A stretch of DNA of 64,000 bases, from contig NZ_JACXST010000001.1 of NCBI RefSeq assembly GCF_014850975.1, forward strand, positions 1,054,001 through 1,118,000, in the 5' to 3' direction. Position 1 is the first letter of the stretch. The number at the start of each line of letters is the position of its first letter. The notes under the pieces are model-generated. The model had not been told where the DNA came from, ran no database searches, and saw nothing but the letters and a program-made list of their open reading frames with translations. The stretch comes from Methylomonas fluvii. GTDB taxonomy: Bacteria > Pseudomonadota > Gammaproteobacteria > Methylococcales > Methylomonadaceae. Positions 1-8,452 of the stretch are shown here, piece after piece. Position numbers and translations under genes: made by a program.

Positions 1-1088
1 GTAAACAGGTGGTGGTGCTGGCCACCGGCGACCCACTATGTCATGGCATCGCCAGTTTTTTGCTTAACAAACTTGGCCGTGACAGTATCGAAATCCTACC
101 CAATCTAAGCATGCTGCAATTGGCCTGCGCCCGACTGGGTGTGGCCTGGCAGGATGCGCGCATCGGCTCGGTGCACAGCTGTGATGCCGGCGAATGGCAG
201 ATTGGCGCTACACCCAAGCATGGATTATATGCCTTGCTGAATTTGCTACGGCAATCTGGTTTAACCGCCGTCTTCACCAGCCCCGAAAACGACCCTGCCC
301 GCATTGCCCGCATGTTGCAGATCGAGTCTTTAGCCGATGACTATGAAATGGCAGTGGCGGAATGCCTGTTGCAGCCACAGGAACAGATTTCCGATTGGTT
401 GAAGGTCGATGCCGCCGCGGCCGGCAGATTTGCCGATCCCAATATCGTCCTTTTACGCCGCCGGCAACCGGTGATAAGGGAAGCGCTATTTGGTTTGCCC
501 GATGAACGTTTTAAGCAACGTAAACCCGACAAAGGCCTCATCACCAAACGCGAAGTGCGTGCGGTGTCGTTGGCACGGATGGCTTTGCTGCCGGACAGCA
601 TCGTGTGGGACATCGGCGCCGGTTCCGGTGCGGTTGGGCTGGAAGCGGCACGGCTGTGCCCGCACGGCCATGTCTACGCTATCGAGAAAAATGCGGATGA
701 CGCGGCGATTGCGCTGAGCAATCGCGCGAGTTTGCGAGTGAGCAACTATACCGTGCTGCATGGCCGCGCACCGGCCGGGCTGGAAAACTGGCCCGACCCA
801 GATGCGGTATTCATCGGCGGTTCCGGCGGCGAATTACGCGCACTAATCACCCTTTGTCTGCAACGCCTGCGACCCGACGGTCATTTGGTGATGAACTTCG
901 CCACTCTCGAAAATCTGAGCACGGCCGTCGAAGCCTTGAAAACAACAGGCGCGCAATGGGATGTGCTGCAACTGCAAGCCGCGCGCAGCAAGCCGATTCT
1001 GGATATGCACCGCATGCAGGCGGAAAACCCGATTTGGGTGGTCTGCGCCCAGCCTGCCAAGAGCATACTCAACGACCATGATGACTAA
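1..1088 (+). CDS. cobL: Precorrin-6Y C5,15-methyltransferase (decarboxylating), CbiE-CbiT fusion, 5' end outside window
   Basis: This bifunctional enzyme methylates C5 and C15 of the corrin precursor and removes the C12 acetate carboxyl in cobalamin synthesis. The reading frame is open to the first base of the window (KQVVVLATGDP), so the N-terminus is missing. The visible part begins in the CbiE tetrapyrrole-methylase domain, with its GDP loop, and continues to about residue 170. The second half is a CbiT class I methyltransferase with the S-adenosylmethionine motif WDIGAGSGAVGLE near residue 200. The gene overlaps the following methyltransferase gene by 11 bases, which fits one operon. The family assignment is firm; only the start is unknown. 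Confidence 0.93.
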   Translation, partial: KQVVVLATGDPLCHGIASFLLNKLGRDSIEILPNLSMLQLACARLGVAWQDARIGSVHSCDAGEWQIGATPKHGLYALLNLLRQSGLTAVFTSPENDPARIARMLQIESLADDYEMAVAECLLQPQEQISDWLKVDAAAAGRFADPNIVLLRRRQPVIREALFGLPDERFKQRKPDKGLITKREVRAVSLARMALLPDSIVWDIGAGSGAVGLEAARLCPHGHVYAIEKNADDAAIALSNRASLRVSNYTVLHGRAPAGLENWPDPDAVFIGGSGGELRALITLCLQRLRPDGHLVMNFATLENLSTAVEALKTTGAQWDVLQLQAARSKPILDMHRMQAENPIWVVCAQPAKSILNDHDD

Positions 1089-1872
1089 CGTATCCCCCGG
1101 CCGCTTATACGGTGCCTCGCTCGGCCCCGGTGATCCGGGGCTAATTACCCGCCGCAGTTGGGCTTTATTGCAACGCCCGGATATTTACTGGACTTACCCC
1201 ATCCGCCGTAAAGGCGCCGACAGCTACGCCTTACAAATTGCTCTGAATGCCGGCTTGACCTTGCCAGCCGACCACAGCCCACTGATTTTTCCGATGACCC
1301 ATGACACGGAAATCCTCGCCGCTTACTGGCTGCGAGCCGCCGAAGCGGTGCTGATCCGTTTGCACGCCGGTCAGGATGTGCTGTTTCTGGTGGAAGGCGA
1401 CGCCTCTACTTATTCCACCTTCGGCCATCTGGCCCGCACCGTGCGCGCGCTGCATGCCGGTATCGCCATCGAAACCATGCCCGGCGTGCCGTCGTTTACC
1501 GCCGCCGCAGCGCGGTTAGCGATGCCGCTGGCCGATACCGATGAAACCGTGGCCATCATCCCGGCCAGTTACGGCATCGCCATGATAGAACGCCTGCTCA
1601 ACGATTTTGACACACTGGTACTGCTGAAGGTTAAGCCCTTGCTGGACGATATTTTGGACTTGCTGGAACGGCGCGGCTTGCTGACTCATGCCGCGCTCAT
1701 CGAAAAAGCCGGTAGTCCGGAAGAGCGCATCGAACGCGATCTGCTAAAACTGCGCGGCCAAAAAGTCAATTATCTATCCTTACTACTGGTTCGCAACCCG
1801 GATCGCCAGCGCGGCGAAATGCTGCGGGGATGCCGGAAAAAATCCTCCCTCTCCACAACTGAGACGCCATGA
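1078..1872 (+). CDS. cobI: Precorrin-2 / cobalt-factor II C20-methyltransferase
   Basis: A 264-residue tetrapyrrole methylase that adds the C20 methyl group to precorrin-2 or cobalt-precorrin-2. The start GPGDPGL loop (near residue 15), the LVEGDASTYST segment and MPGVPSFTAAAARL are the usual conserved blocks of CobI/CbiL. I chose the ATG at 1078; a second ATG follows directly at 1081, so the exact start is uncertain by one codon. It overlaps cobL upstream and cbiG downstream (4 bases), indicating translational coupling. The operon mixes names from the aerobic and anaerobic routes, but CbiG nearby argues for the anaerobic (early cobalt insertion) route, so cbiL would be an equally fair name. 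Confidence 0.93.
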   Translation: MMTNVSPGRLYGASLGPGDPGLITRRSWALLQRPDIYWTYPIRRKGADSYALQIALNAGLTLPADHSPLIFPMTHDTEILAAYWLRAAEAVLIRLHAGQDVLFLVEGDASTYSTFGHLARTVRALHAGIAIETMPGVPSFTAAAARLAMPLADTDETVAIIPASYGIAMIERLLNDFDTLVLLKVKPLLDDILDLLERRGLLTHAALIEKAGSPEERIERDLLKLRGQKVNYLSLLLVRNPDRQRGEMLRGCRKKSSLSTTETP

Positions 1873-2615
1873 ACTTACTTATCCAACCCCGTATCGCCCT
1901 GGTGGCGATCACCAAACACGGCGTCGCGCAAGCCTTGCGCTTAGCGGACCAGTTACCTCATGCCCGATTGGCTGTATCGGAAAAATTCGCTGCCGGCTTA
2001 CCCTCTATCGGAAACACGGTCGAAATCCTGCCCGGAGCGTTAAGCGCCAATATGGGCGGTTTGTTTGCCCGTTACGATCAATTGGTGTTGTTTATTTCGT
2101 TGGGCGCGGTAGTGCGTTTGATTGCGCCGCATCTCAAATCCAAAGACGAAGATCCCGGCGTGTTGGTGGTTGACGATGCCGCGCGCTACGTAATTCCGGT
2201 GTTGTCCGGCCACGTCGGCGGCGCCAATGCCTATGCCGAACAACTGGCGGCGTTGTTGGGTGCGGAGGCGGTGCTGACCACGGCGTCGGATGTCGGCAAG
2301 ACTATCCCGGTGGATATACTCGGCCGCGAGCTGGGCTGGCAGGTGGAAGCCCCGAAAATCAATATTACCCGGGTTTCTGCGCATGTCGTCAACGAAGAAC
2401 CGATTGCTTTCATCCAGGAAGCAGGGTCAAAACACTGGTGGACACGGCCAACGCCATTGCCGGCCACTATTCGTTTGTTTGAGCGTCTCGAAGACGTGGA
2501 TTTGACGCGCTACAAAGCGTTGTTGTGGGTGACCCGGCGGGAGATTACCCCGGAACAATGGGAACAACTCGCGGAGCGTTTGGTGGTGTACCGACCGCCA
2601 CTAGGGCAGGAATAA
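1869..2615 (+). CDS. cbiG: Cobalt-precorrin-5A hydrolase core (CbiG N-terminal and middle domains)
   Basis: CbiG opens the delta-lactone of cobalt-precorrin-5A with loss of acetaldehyde, a step particular to the anaerobic cobalamin route. This protein has 248 residues, clearly shorter than a full CbiG of about 350, because the C-terminal domain is encoded by the next gene. Visible family blocks are FISLGAVVRLIAPHLKSK, then DPGVLVVDD and VIPVLSGHVGGANAYAE, followed by TTASDVGKTIPVDILGR. Start ATG 1869 overlaps the stop of cobI; its own stop overlaps the ATG of the next gene (TAATG). Confidence 0.9.
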   Translation: MNLLIQPRIALVAITKHGVAQALRLADQLPHARLAVSEKFAAGLPSIGNTVEILPGALSANMGGLFARYDQLVLFISLGAVVRLIAPHLKSKDEDPGVLVVDDAARYVIPVLSGHVGGANAYAEQLAALLGAEAVLTTASDVGKTIPVDILGRELGWQVEAPKINITRVSAHVVNEEPIAFIQEAGSKHWWTRPTPLPATIRLFERLEDVDLTRYKALLWVTRREITPEQWEQLAERLVVYRPPLGQE

Positions 2616-3016
2616 TGAACGTCATCCTGGGCTTGGGTTGTGATCGGAATGCCTCGTTAATGACTTTGAACACCGCAGTCGAGCAAGCGCTGGCACTGAC
2701 AGGCTTGGGCAAATCTGCTGTCGCAGGTGCCGCCAGCATCGACAAAAAAAACGACGAAGCGGCCATATTGCAACTGGCTGCCGATAACGCTTGGCCGCTG
2801 ACGTTTTACCCGGCCGAGCGACTAGCACAGGTGCCGGTGCCCAATCCGTCGGAAGTGGTGCGCCAATACATGGGTACACCGGCGGTGGCCGAGGCGGCGG
2901 CTCTATTGGCCGCCGGCCCTAGGGCGGAATTATTAGTAGAAAAATACAAATACCGGGGCGAGGACGGCAAGAACGCCACGGTTTCAATCGCAAGTATCAA
3001 CGAAAACAACATATGA
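2615..3016 (+). CDS. cobE: CobE / CbiG C-terminal domain protein
   Basis: A 133-residue protein equal to the C-terminal domain of CbiG, which in some bacteria is a separate gene called cobE. The start motif VILGLGCDRNAS and the later ASIDKKNDEAAI and FYPAERLAQVPVPNPSEVV are typical of this domain. The open frame extends upstream to 2525 but that part lies inside cbiG; the ATG at 2615 shares one base with the cbiG stop and is the sensible start. It is thought to help CbiG or bind corrin intermediates; its exact chemistry is not settled in the family. Confidence 0.85.
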   Translation: MNVILGLGCDRNASLMTLNTAVEQALALTGLGKSAVAGAASIDKKNDEAAILQLAADNAWPLTFYPAERLAQVPVPNPSEVVRQYMGTPAVAEAAALLAAGPRAELLVEKYKYRGEDGKNATVSIASINENNI

Positions 3017-4392
3017 AGGCAGGCAAAATTTTATTGGTGGGCTTCGGCCCCGGTGCGCAAGCACATATGACCTATCGGGCGCGCGAGGCTATCGCCGAGG
3101 CGGAAGTGGTGATTGGCTATTCCACTTACATCAAGCTGGTACAGGAGCTGTTGGCAGGCAAGGAGATCATTCGTAAGGGTATGACCGAAGAAATCGATCG
3201 CTGCGTCGAGGCTTATGAGCAAGCCTTGCTGGGCAAAACCGTGGCGCTGATTTCTTCCGGCGACATCGGCGTTTACGGCATGGCCGGACCGACTTACGAA
3301 GTGCTGCTGCAAGCGGGCTGGACGCCGGACAGCGACATCACCGTGGAAGTCATCCCCGGCGCTACCGCGCTGAACGCTTGTGCTGCACTGGTTGGCGCGC
3401 CGTTAACACATGATTTTTGTTCGATTTCGCTGTCGGATTTGCTCACGCCCTGGCCGACCATCGCCAAGCGCTTGCAAGCAGCGGCGCGCGGGGATTTCGT
3501 GGTGGCCTTGTACAACCCGAAAAGCGGTCGCCGCACCGGCCAAATTGTCGAGGCGCAGCGGATACTGTTGTTACACCGCCGCCCGGAAACGCCGGTTGCG
3601 ATTGTCAAATCGGGTTATCGCCGCCGGCAGGACATCCAAATGACGACCTTGGCGCAGATGGCCGATTGCGACATCGGCATGCTCTGCACGGTGTTGATCG
3701 GCAACAGCAGTACCTTCGTGCGCGAAGGCCTGATGATCACCCCGCGCGGTTACGCCAACAAATACGACAGCCTGACCGGCGAGACGAAAAACGGCGAACA
3801 GGCCGGGAGTTCTTTGAGCATGGGATTGACCGGTTGGCATGCTTGCGTGCGCCAATATTGGCGCGAAAATCCCGTTACCTCGCCGCGCGAAGTAGCAGCG
3901 CATTTCGATGGGCCATTAGGTGAGGTTCTGGCGGCTATCGCTGCCGCGTCCCCCGCTGACGAAGCGGGGGATCTGGCCGCACGCTGGTTAGCCCTTGATC
4001 AAGTCGATGCCGTATTAAATGCCGCCAGGGACTGGGGGCGATTGCGGGCCGTGGTGCGCAGCGAGACAGGTGCGGTGGCGGAATTATTGTTGGAGGCCAA
4101 GTATTTTAGCCAACGCGGCGATTGGTTGAATCTGACCAACGAGCATTGTCATTTGCATGTCGATAAAAACAAAATCGCCAGCGGCTGGTTTTTAAGCCAG
4201 GGCGACAGACAGCATGGGGTTTATTTTGTCGATGGTCATGGCGCGGTAGTGTTTTCGCTGTTGCTAGTGAAATCGGCCGAGACATTTGACGACGCGGCGT
4301 TGCATGCTTTCCGCATAGCGTACGACCAATTTGGCCAAGTCATGACGGCTATCCAAACCGTTGAAACTGTAAAGGAAAGCAGCGATGAGTGA
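3013..4392 (+). CDS. cobJ: Precorrin-3B C17-methyltransferase fused to a ChuX/HutX-like haem-utilisation domain
   Basis: The N-terminal 250 residues are a standard CobJ/CbiH tetrapyrrole methylase that methylates C17 and drives ring contraction: [15 protein letters not shown] at the start, [37 protein letters not shown] and LYNPKSGRR. After [15 protein letters not shown] the protein runs on for about 200 residues to 459 in total, against roughly 250 for plain CobJ. The last 110 residues ([20 protein letters not shown], then [18 protein letters not shown]) resemble the ChuX/HutX/HemS fold that binds haem-like tetrapyrroles. The methylase assignment is strong; the second domain is pattern recognition only. 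It overlaps both neighbours by a few bases. Confidence 0.87.
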   Translation: MKAGKILLVGFGPGAQAHMTYRAREAIAEAEVVIGYSTYIKLVQELLAGKEIIRKGMTEEIDRCVEAYEQALLGKTVALISSGDIGVYGMAGPTYEVLLQAGWTPDSDITVEVIPGATALNACAALVGAPLTHDFCSISLSDLLTPWPTIAKRLQAAARGDFVVALYNPKSGRRTGQIVEAQRILLLHRRPETPVAIVKSGYRRRQDIQMTTLAQMADCDIGMLCTVLIGNSSTFVREGLMITPRGYANKYDSLTGETKNGEQAGSSLSMGLTGWHACVRQYWRENPVTSPREVAAHFDGPLGEVLAAIAAASPADEAGDLAARWLALDQVDAVLNAARDWGRLRAVVRSETGAVAELLLEAKYFSQRGDWLNLTNEHCHLHVDKNKIASGWFLSQGDRQHGVYFVDGHGAVVFSLLLVKSAETFDDAALHAFRIAYDQFGQVMTAIQTVETVKESSDE

Positions 4393-4744
4393 TGCGTACA
4401 TGCCGGAAAAGCCCAAAATGGGCGAATACAAACGCCATTTGCTGGTCTGCACCGGCCCGCGTTGTGCGCAAGATGGACAGTCGCAAGCTCTGTTCGATAG
4501 TCTGGGCGCCAAATTCAAGGCTGTAGGCCTGGATCAGGGCGCGTTGCGGGTCAAACGCAGCCGGGTATCTTGCTTTGCCACTTGCAAATCCGGCCCGATC
4601 CTCTGCGTGCAACCGGATGGCGTTTGGTATTACAACGTCACCGATACCAATCTCGACCGTATTATAGAGCAGCATCTGCTGGGCGGTGAGCCGGTCAGCG
4701 ATCTTGTCTTTCACCAGGGGCCTGTTTGTCGTAATGACTGCTGA
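4385..4744 (+). CDS. Thioredoxin-like [2Fe-2S] ferredoxin of the cobalamin operon
   Basis: A 119-residue protein with the four cysteines of the thioredoxin-fold [2Fe-2S] ferredoxins (CTGPRC near residue 20, then [11 protein letters not shown]). Members of this family often lie in cobalamin operons, where they probably supply electrons; the partner here is not known. It starts 8 bases before the end of cobJ and overlaps the next start codon. A last cysteine pair sits at the very C-terminus (CRNDC), which could be an extra metal or redox site. Confidence 0.8.
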   Translation: MSDAYMPEKPKMGEYKRHLLVCTGPRCAQDGQSQALFDSLGAKFKAVGLDQGALRVKRSRVSCFATCKSGPILCVQPDGVWYYNVTDTNLDRIIEQHLLGGEPVSDLVFHQGPVCRNDC

Positions 4745-4866
4745 ATCCCTTTCCAATAAAACGCATTCATCGCCGTTAGCACTGTTTGTCGATGTCTCCG
4801 GGCAACCGTGCCTCGCCGTTGGGGACGGCCCTGTGGCTATGCGAAAAACCACCGTGCGTCTAAATG
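4734..4866 (+). pseudogene. Truncated precorrin-2 dehydrogenase / siroheme synthase N-terminus
   Basis: An ATG at 4734, inside the ferredoxin stop region, opens a frame whose residues 15-40 (LFVDVSGQPCLAVGDGPVAMRK) match the NAD-binding start of CysG/Met8-type precorrin-2 dehydrogenases. After about 43 residues the frame runs into the insertion sequence at 4867. Even with the IS removed, the frame continues only to a stop at about 6405, so an older break lies here. The enzyme would make sirohydrochlorin, the precursor for this operon, so another copy is expected elsewhere in the genome. The match is short, hence modest confidence. Confidence 0.55.
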
Positions 4867-6383
4867 GTCGTCCCTGAAAAAGCCGATATTTTCCGAACAC
4901 CAGCATTCAGGCCGACAATAAAAACGGCGCGCTCAATGGCCGCGCCAAAATCCGACATGGCGGTCTCCAAAAATGAGGCAAAAAAATCCTCAACTGCCTG
5001 AGGATCATACGGATATTGTGACCAGCACCGCATAAGATGGCATGCATGGCATCGCCCAGTTCGCCTTTCAGGTAATTGCGGCCCAGCAATCCGTCGTTTT
5101 TGAGGTGCCCGATGACGGGTTCGATGGCATTGCGGCGTTTGAGGGCGCGTTTGAGTCGCCGGGTGTTTATTCCTCTCTTTTGCCGGGCTTTGTAAATGGT
5201 CACGTTCGGGACCTCGACACCACGGTATCCTAAATCCACAAAAGCTTCTTTTGCGCGTGTACCGCTTAGAATCTCCGCCTGTTCCAGACACGATTCCAGG
5301 GTGTGTCCATCGTAGGGATTACCGGAAAAGCTGCGGGCGCCGAGCACAAAATTACTTTTGTTGGTGACGGTGATGCCCACTTTGACGCCGAATTCATACT
5401 TCTTGTGGACTTTGCCTTTGGAAATGCATTCGACTTCCGTGGCGTGGAAACTGTACAGCTTGTTTTTATCCTGGGGTTGTTGGTTCAAAATCCGTTGGGT
5501 TTTCTCTAGCGTCTCTTTAAAAGCCAATTTGACTGCATCGGATTGATCCGTCAATTGGCGCTCGATATCTCGGTAAACCCGACCCACCAAAGTTTTGAGC
5601 TGTTTGAGCATTTTGCGTTTGCGCTTCATTTGCTTGGCATGACTGTACCGGTTCGCCATCATCAGCAAATAGGGGGCTTTGCGGTTGTAGTTCTGCCGTA
5701 GTGTAATCTCATGCTGCTCAGCCAGACGTACCATGTGCTGGCGACAGCGTTCATACAATTTTCCATCGGTCGGATACGTGATGGCTTTCTCTTGCACCGT
5801 GCTATCAACCGTCACCGATTCAAAATCCTGTTTCTTCACGGTCTTGCTGGCTACGCCAGCCTGGATCGTCACCGATAACATCCACTCGCAACCTTCTTCT
5901 CCGATCCGTTTTCGCCAATAGGTCAGTGACGTGGGGTGGCAAGGTATCTGGTGTTGGAAATACTCTTCGCCACAAAAATATTGCCAATAGGGATTTTCAA
6001 GCCACTGTGCCACGACCGCTTCGTCCGAGCGTGCAAACGCATGTTTGAGGTAATGAAGCCCGGCAATAAGACGCGTTGGCAACGCCGGAGCGCCTTGGTT
6101 CTCGGTAAAAAATTCACCGAACGCATCATCCAGTACTTTCCAATCGATCAAATTTGCCAGTTGGTAAAGCTCATGCTTCGGATTCAACAGGTCGGCCAGT
6201 GGTGTGTTGAATAGATCGATTTGGCCGCTACTTTCTTGGGATTTTGGCTTCATTTTCGATAAAAATTTGCAAGAAATTAATATCTATTTTACTAATTTCT
6301 TGCAATTATTGCCCGTCTTTTTCTTCAATTATTTATTGTGTTTCAATGCTTTAGCCGTGAATTTGTGGCTTTTCAGGGGCGAC
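4867..6383 (-). mobile_element. Insertion sequence copy 1 (1517 bp, IS5-like), 6-bp direct repeats TAAATG
   Basis: One of four copies of the same 1517-bp element. Ends are imperfect inverted repeats: GTCGTCCCTGAAAAAGCC at the left and the complement of GTCGCCCCTGAAAAGCC at the right. The direct repeat TAAATG occupies 4861-4866 and 6384-6389. It differs from the other copies at least at 5021 (A instead of G), a silent change in the transposase. It interrupts the remnant of the siroheme-synthase-like gene at the end of the cobalamin operon. Placement in the IS5 group is from the look of the transposase. Confidence 0.95.
4907..6253 (-). CDS. IS5-like transposase, copy 1
   Basis: A 448-residue DDE transposase. 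The N-terminal part (LKHAFARSDEAVVAQWLENP, then HPTSLTYWRKRIGEEGCEW) is the DUF772-type DNA-binding region. The catalytic core has D in ESVTVDSTVQEKAI, a second D in AFVDLGYRGVEV and E in RNAIEPVIGHLKNDGLLGRN. The frame is intact, so this copy may be active. Its start lies about 130 bases inside the element, just downstream of a long inverted repeat. Confidence 0.9.
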   Translation of the reverse strand: MKPKSQESSGQIDLFNTPLADLLNPKHELYQLANLIDWKVLDDAFGEFFTENQGAPALPTRLIAGLHYLKHAFARSDEAVVAQWLENPYWQYFCGEEYFQHQIPCHPTSLTYWRKRIGEEGCEWMLSVTIQAGVASKTVKKQDFESVTVDSTVQEKAITYPTDGKLYERCRQHMVRLAEQHEITLRQNYNRKAPYLLMMANRYSHAKQMKRKRKMLKQLKTLVGRVYRDIERQLTDQSDAVKLAFKETLEKTQRILNQQPQDKNKLYSFHATEVECISKGKVHKKYEFGVKVGITVTNKSNFVLGARSFSGNPYDGHTLESCLEQAEILSGTRAKEAFVDLGYRGVEVPNVTIYKARQKRGINTRRLKRALKRRNAIEPVIGHLKNDGLLGRNYLKGELGDAMHAILCGAGHNIRMILRQLRIFLPHFWRPPCRILARPLSAPFLLSA

Positions 6384-6935
6384 TAAATGATCCCCACCAC
6401 GAATAGTGGACACTTCGAAAAGCGAGTATTCTCAATCGAAGAGAGGTACTTACAGGGATTACTCAACCTTCACTCGCTATCGCTTCGTTTCCAAGGTTTC
6501 GCGGCGGATGCATTACATACGGCAACTAAATTTCGTTAGACTTTTTGCATTAACAGCGCTAATGCGTTTAAATGGGAAAGTTATTGGAAATAAGTTACCA
6601 AGGATGAAAACACTTGACCTAAAAAAATTCAAAGACCTCAAGGGGTCTGGAGAGTTACTCTGCCTAGATTGGTTTGGAGCAATATCACCAAATGAACATG
6701 AACCGGACAACCCTTTACTGGAGTGCTACTTTACACCTATAACCATTAAAACTGGTTCGACAAACGATTATATTTCCAGGAATTATTCCTCCCAAGTTTG
6801 TATCCAAATATCCGTTGGTTATTTACCGGCGCTTTATATAGGTCAAGTATATAAAAATGGGACACATGACCCATCTATCGAATGCGGAAATACTGATATT
6901 ATTGAGCTTGAGTTTGATTCATCAAACAATAATTC

Positions 6936-8452
6936 GTCGTCCCTGAAAAAGCCGATATTTTCCGAACACCAGCATTCAGGCCGACAATAAAAACGGCGCG
7001 CTCAATGGCCGCGCCAAAATCCGACATGGCGGTCTCCAAAAATGAGGCAAAAAAATCCTCAACTGCCTGAGGATCATACGGATATTGTGGCCAGCACCGC
7101 ATAAGATGGCATGCATGGCATCGCCCAGTTCGCCTTTCAGGTAATTGCGGCCCAGCAATCCGTCGTTTTTGAGGTGCCCGATGACGGGTTCGATGGCATT
7201 GCGGCGTTTGAGGGCGCGTTTGAGTCGCCGGGTGTTTATTCCTCTCTTTTGCCGGGCTTTGTAAATGGTCACGTTCGGGACCTCGACACCACGGTATCCT
7301 AAATCCACAAAAGCTTCTTTTGCGCGTGTACCGCTTAGAATCTCCGCCTGTTCCAGACACGATTCCAGGGTGTGTCCATCGTAGGGATTACCGGAAAAGC
7401 TGCGGGCGCCGAGCACAAAATTACTTTTGTTGGTGACGGTGATGCCCACTTTGACGCCGAATTCATACTTCTTGTGGACTTTGCCTTTGGAAATGCATTC
7501 GACTTCCGTGGCGTGGAAACTGTACAGCTTGTTTTTATCCTGGGGTTGTTGGTTCAAAATCCGTTGGGTTTTCTCTAGCGTCTCTTTAAAAGCCAATTTG
7601 ACTGCATCGGATTGATCCGTCAATTGGCGCTCGATATCTCGGTAAACCCGACCCACCAAAGTTTTGAGCTGTTTGAGCATTTTGCGTTTGCGCTTCATTT
7701 GCTTGGCATGACTGTACCGGTTCGCCATCATCAGCAAATAGGGGGCTTTGCGGTTGTAGTTCTGCCGTAGTGTAATCTCATGCTGCTCAGCCAGACGTAC
7801 CATGTGCTGGCGACAGCGTTCATACAATTTTCCATCGGTCGGATACGTGATGGCTTTCTCTTGCACCGTGCTATCAACCGTCACCGATTCAAAATCCTGT
7901 TTCTTCACGGTCTTGCTGGCTACGCCAGCCTGGATCGTCACCGATAACATCCACTCGCAACCTTCTTCTCCGATCCGTTTTCGCCAATAGGTCAGTGACG
8001 TGGGGTGGCAAGGTATCTGGTGTTGGAAATACTCTTCGCCACAAAAATATTGCCAATAGGGATTTTCAAGCCACTGTGCCACGACCGCTTCGTCCGAGCG
8101 TGCAAACGCATGTTTGAGGTAATGAAGCCCGGCAATAAGACGCGTTGGCAACGCCGGAGCGCCTTGGTTCTCGGTAAAAAATTCACCGAACGCATCATCC
8201 AGTACTTTCCAATCGATCAAATTTGCCAGTTGGTAAAGCTCATGCTTCGGATTCAACAGGTCGGCCAGTGGTGTGTTGAATAGATCGATTTGGCCGCTAC
8301 TTTCTTGGGATTTTGGCTTCATTTTCGATAAAAATTTGCAAGAAATTAATATCTATTTTACTAATTTCTTGCAATTATTGCCCGTCTTTTTCTTCAATTA
8401 TTTATTGTGTTTCAATGCTTTAGCCGTGAATTTGTGGCTTTTCAGGGGCGAC
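6936..8452 (-). mobile_element. Insertion sequence copy 2 (1517 bp), direct repeats TAATTC
   Basis: Same element and orientation as copy 1, only 552 bases away. The target duplication TAATTC is at 6930-6935 and 8453-8458 and is perfect. It splits the TnsE-like gene; the gene reads coherently on both sides, which shows that no inversion or deletion has used this copy in the assembled chromosome. Confidence 0.95.
6976..8322 (-). CDS. IS5-like transposase, copy 2
   Basis: Protein identical to the transposase of copy 1 (448 residues, intact D, D and E motifs). The reading frame is complete and starts 130 bases inside the element. Confidence 0.9.
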   Translation of the reverse strand: MKPKSQESSGQIDLFNTPLADLLNPKHELYQLANLIDWKVLDDAFGEFFTENQGAPALPTRLIAGLHYLKHAFARSDEAVVAQWLENPYWQYFCGEEYFQHQIPCHPTSLTYWRKRIGEEGCEWMLSVTIQAGVASKTVKKQDFESVTVDSTVQEKAITYPTDGKLYERCRQHMVRLAEQHEITLRQNYNRKAPYLLMMANRYSHAKQMKRKRKMLKQLKTLVGRVYRDIERQLTDQSDAVKLAFKETLEKTQRILNQQPQDKNKLYSFHATEVECISKGKVHKKYEFGVKVGITVTNKSNFVLGARSFSGNPYDGHTLESCLEQAEILSGTRAKEAFVDLGYRGVEVPNVTIYKARQKRGINTRRLKRALKRRNAIEPVIGHLKNDGLLGRNYLKGELGDAMHAILCGAGHNIRMILRQLRIFLPHFWRPPCRILARPLSAPFLLSA

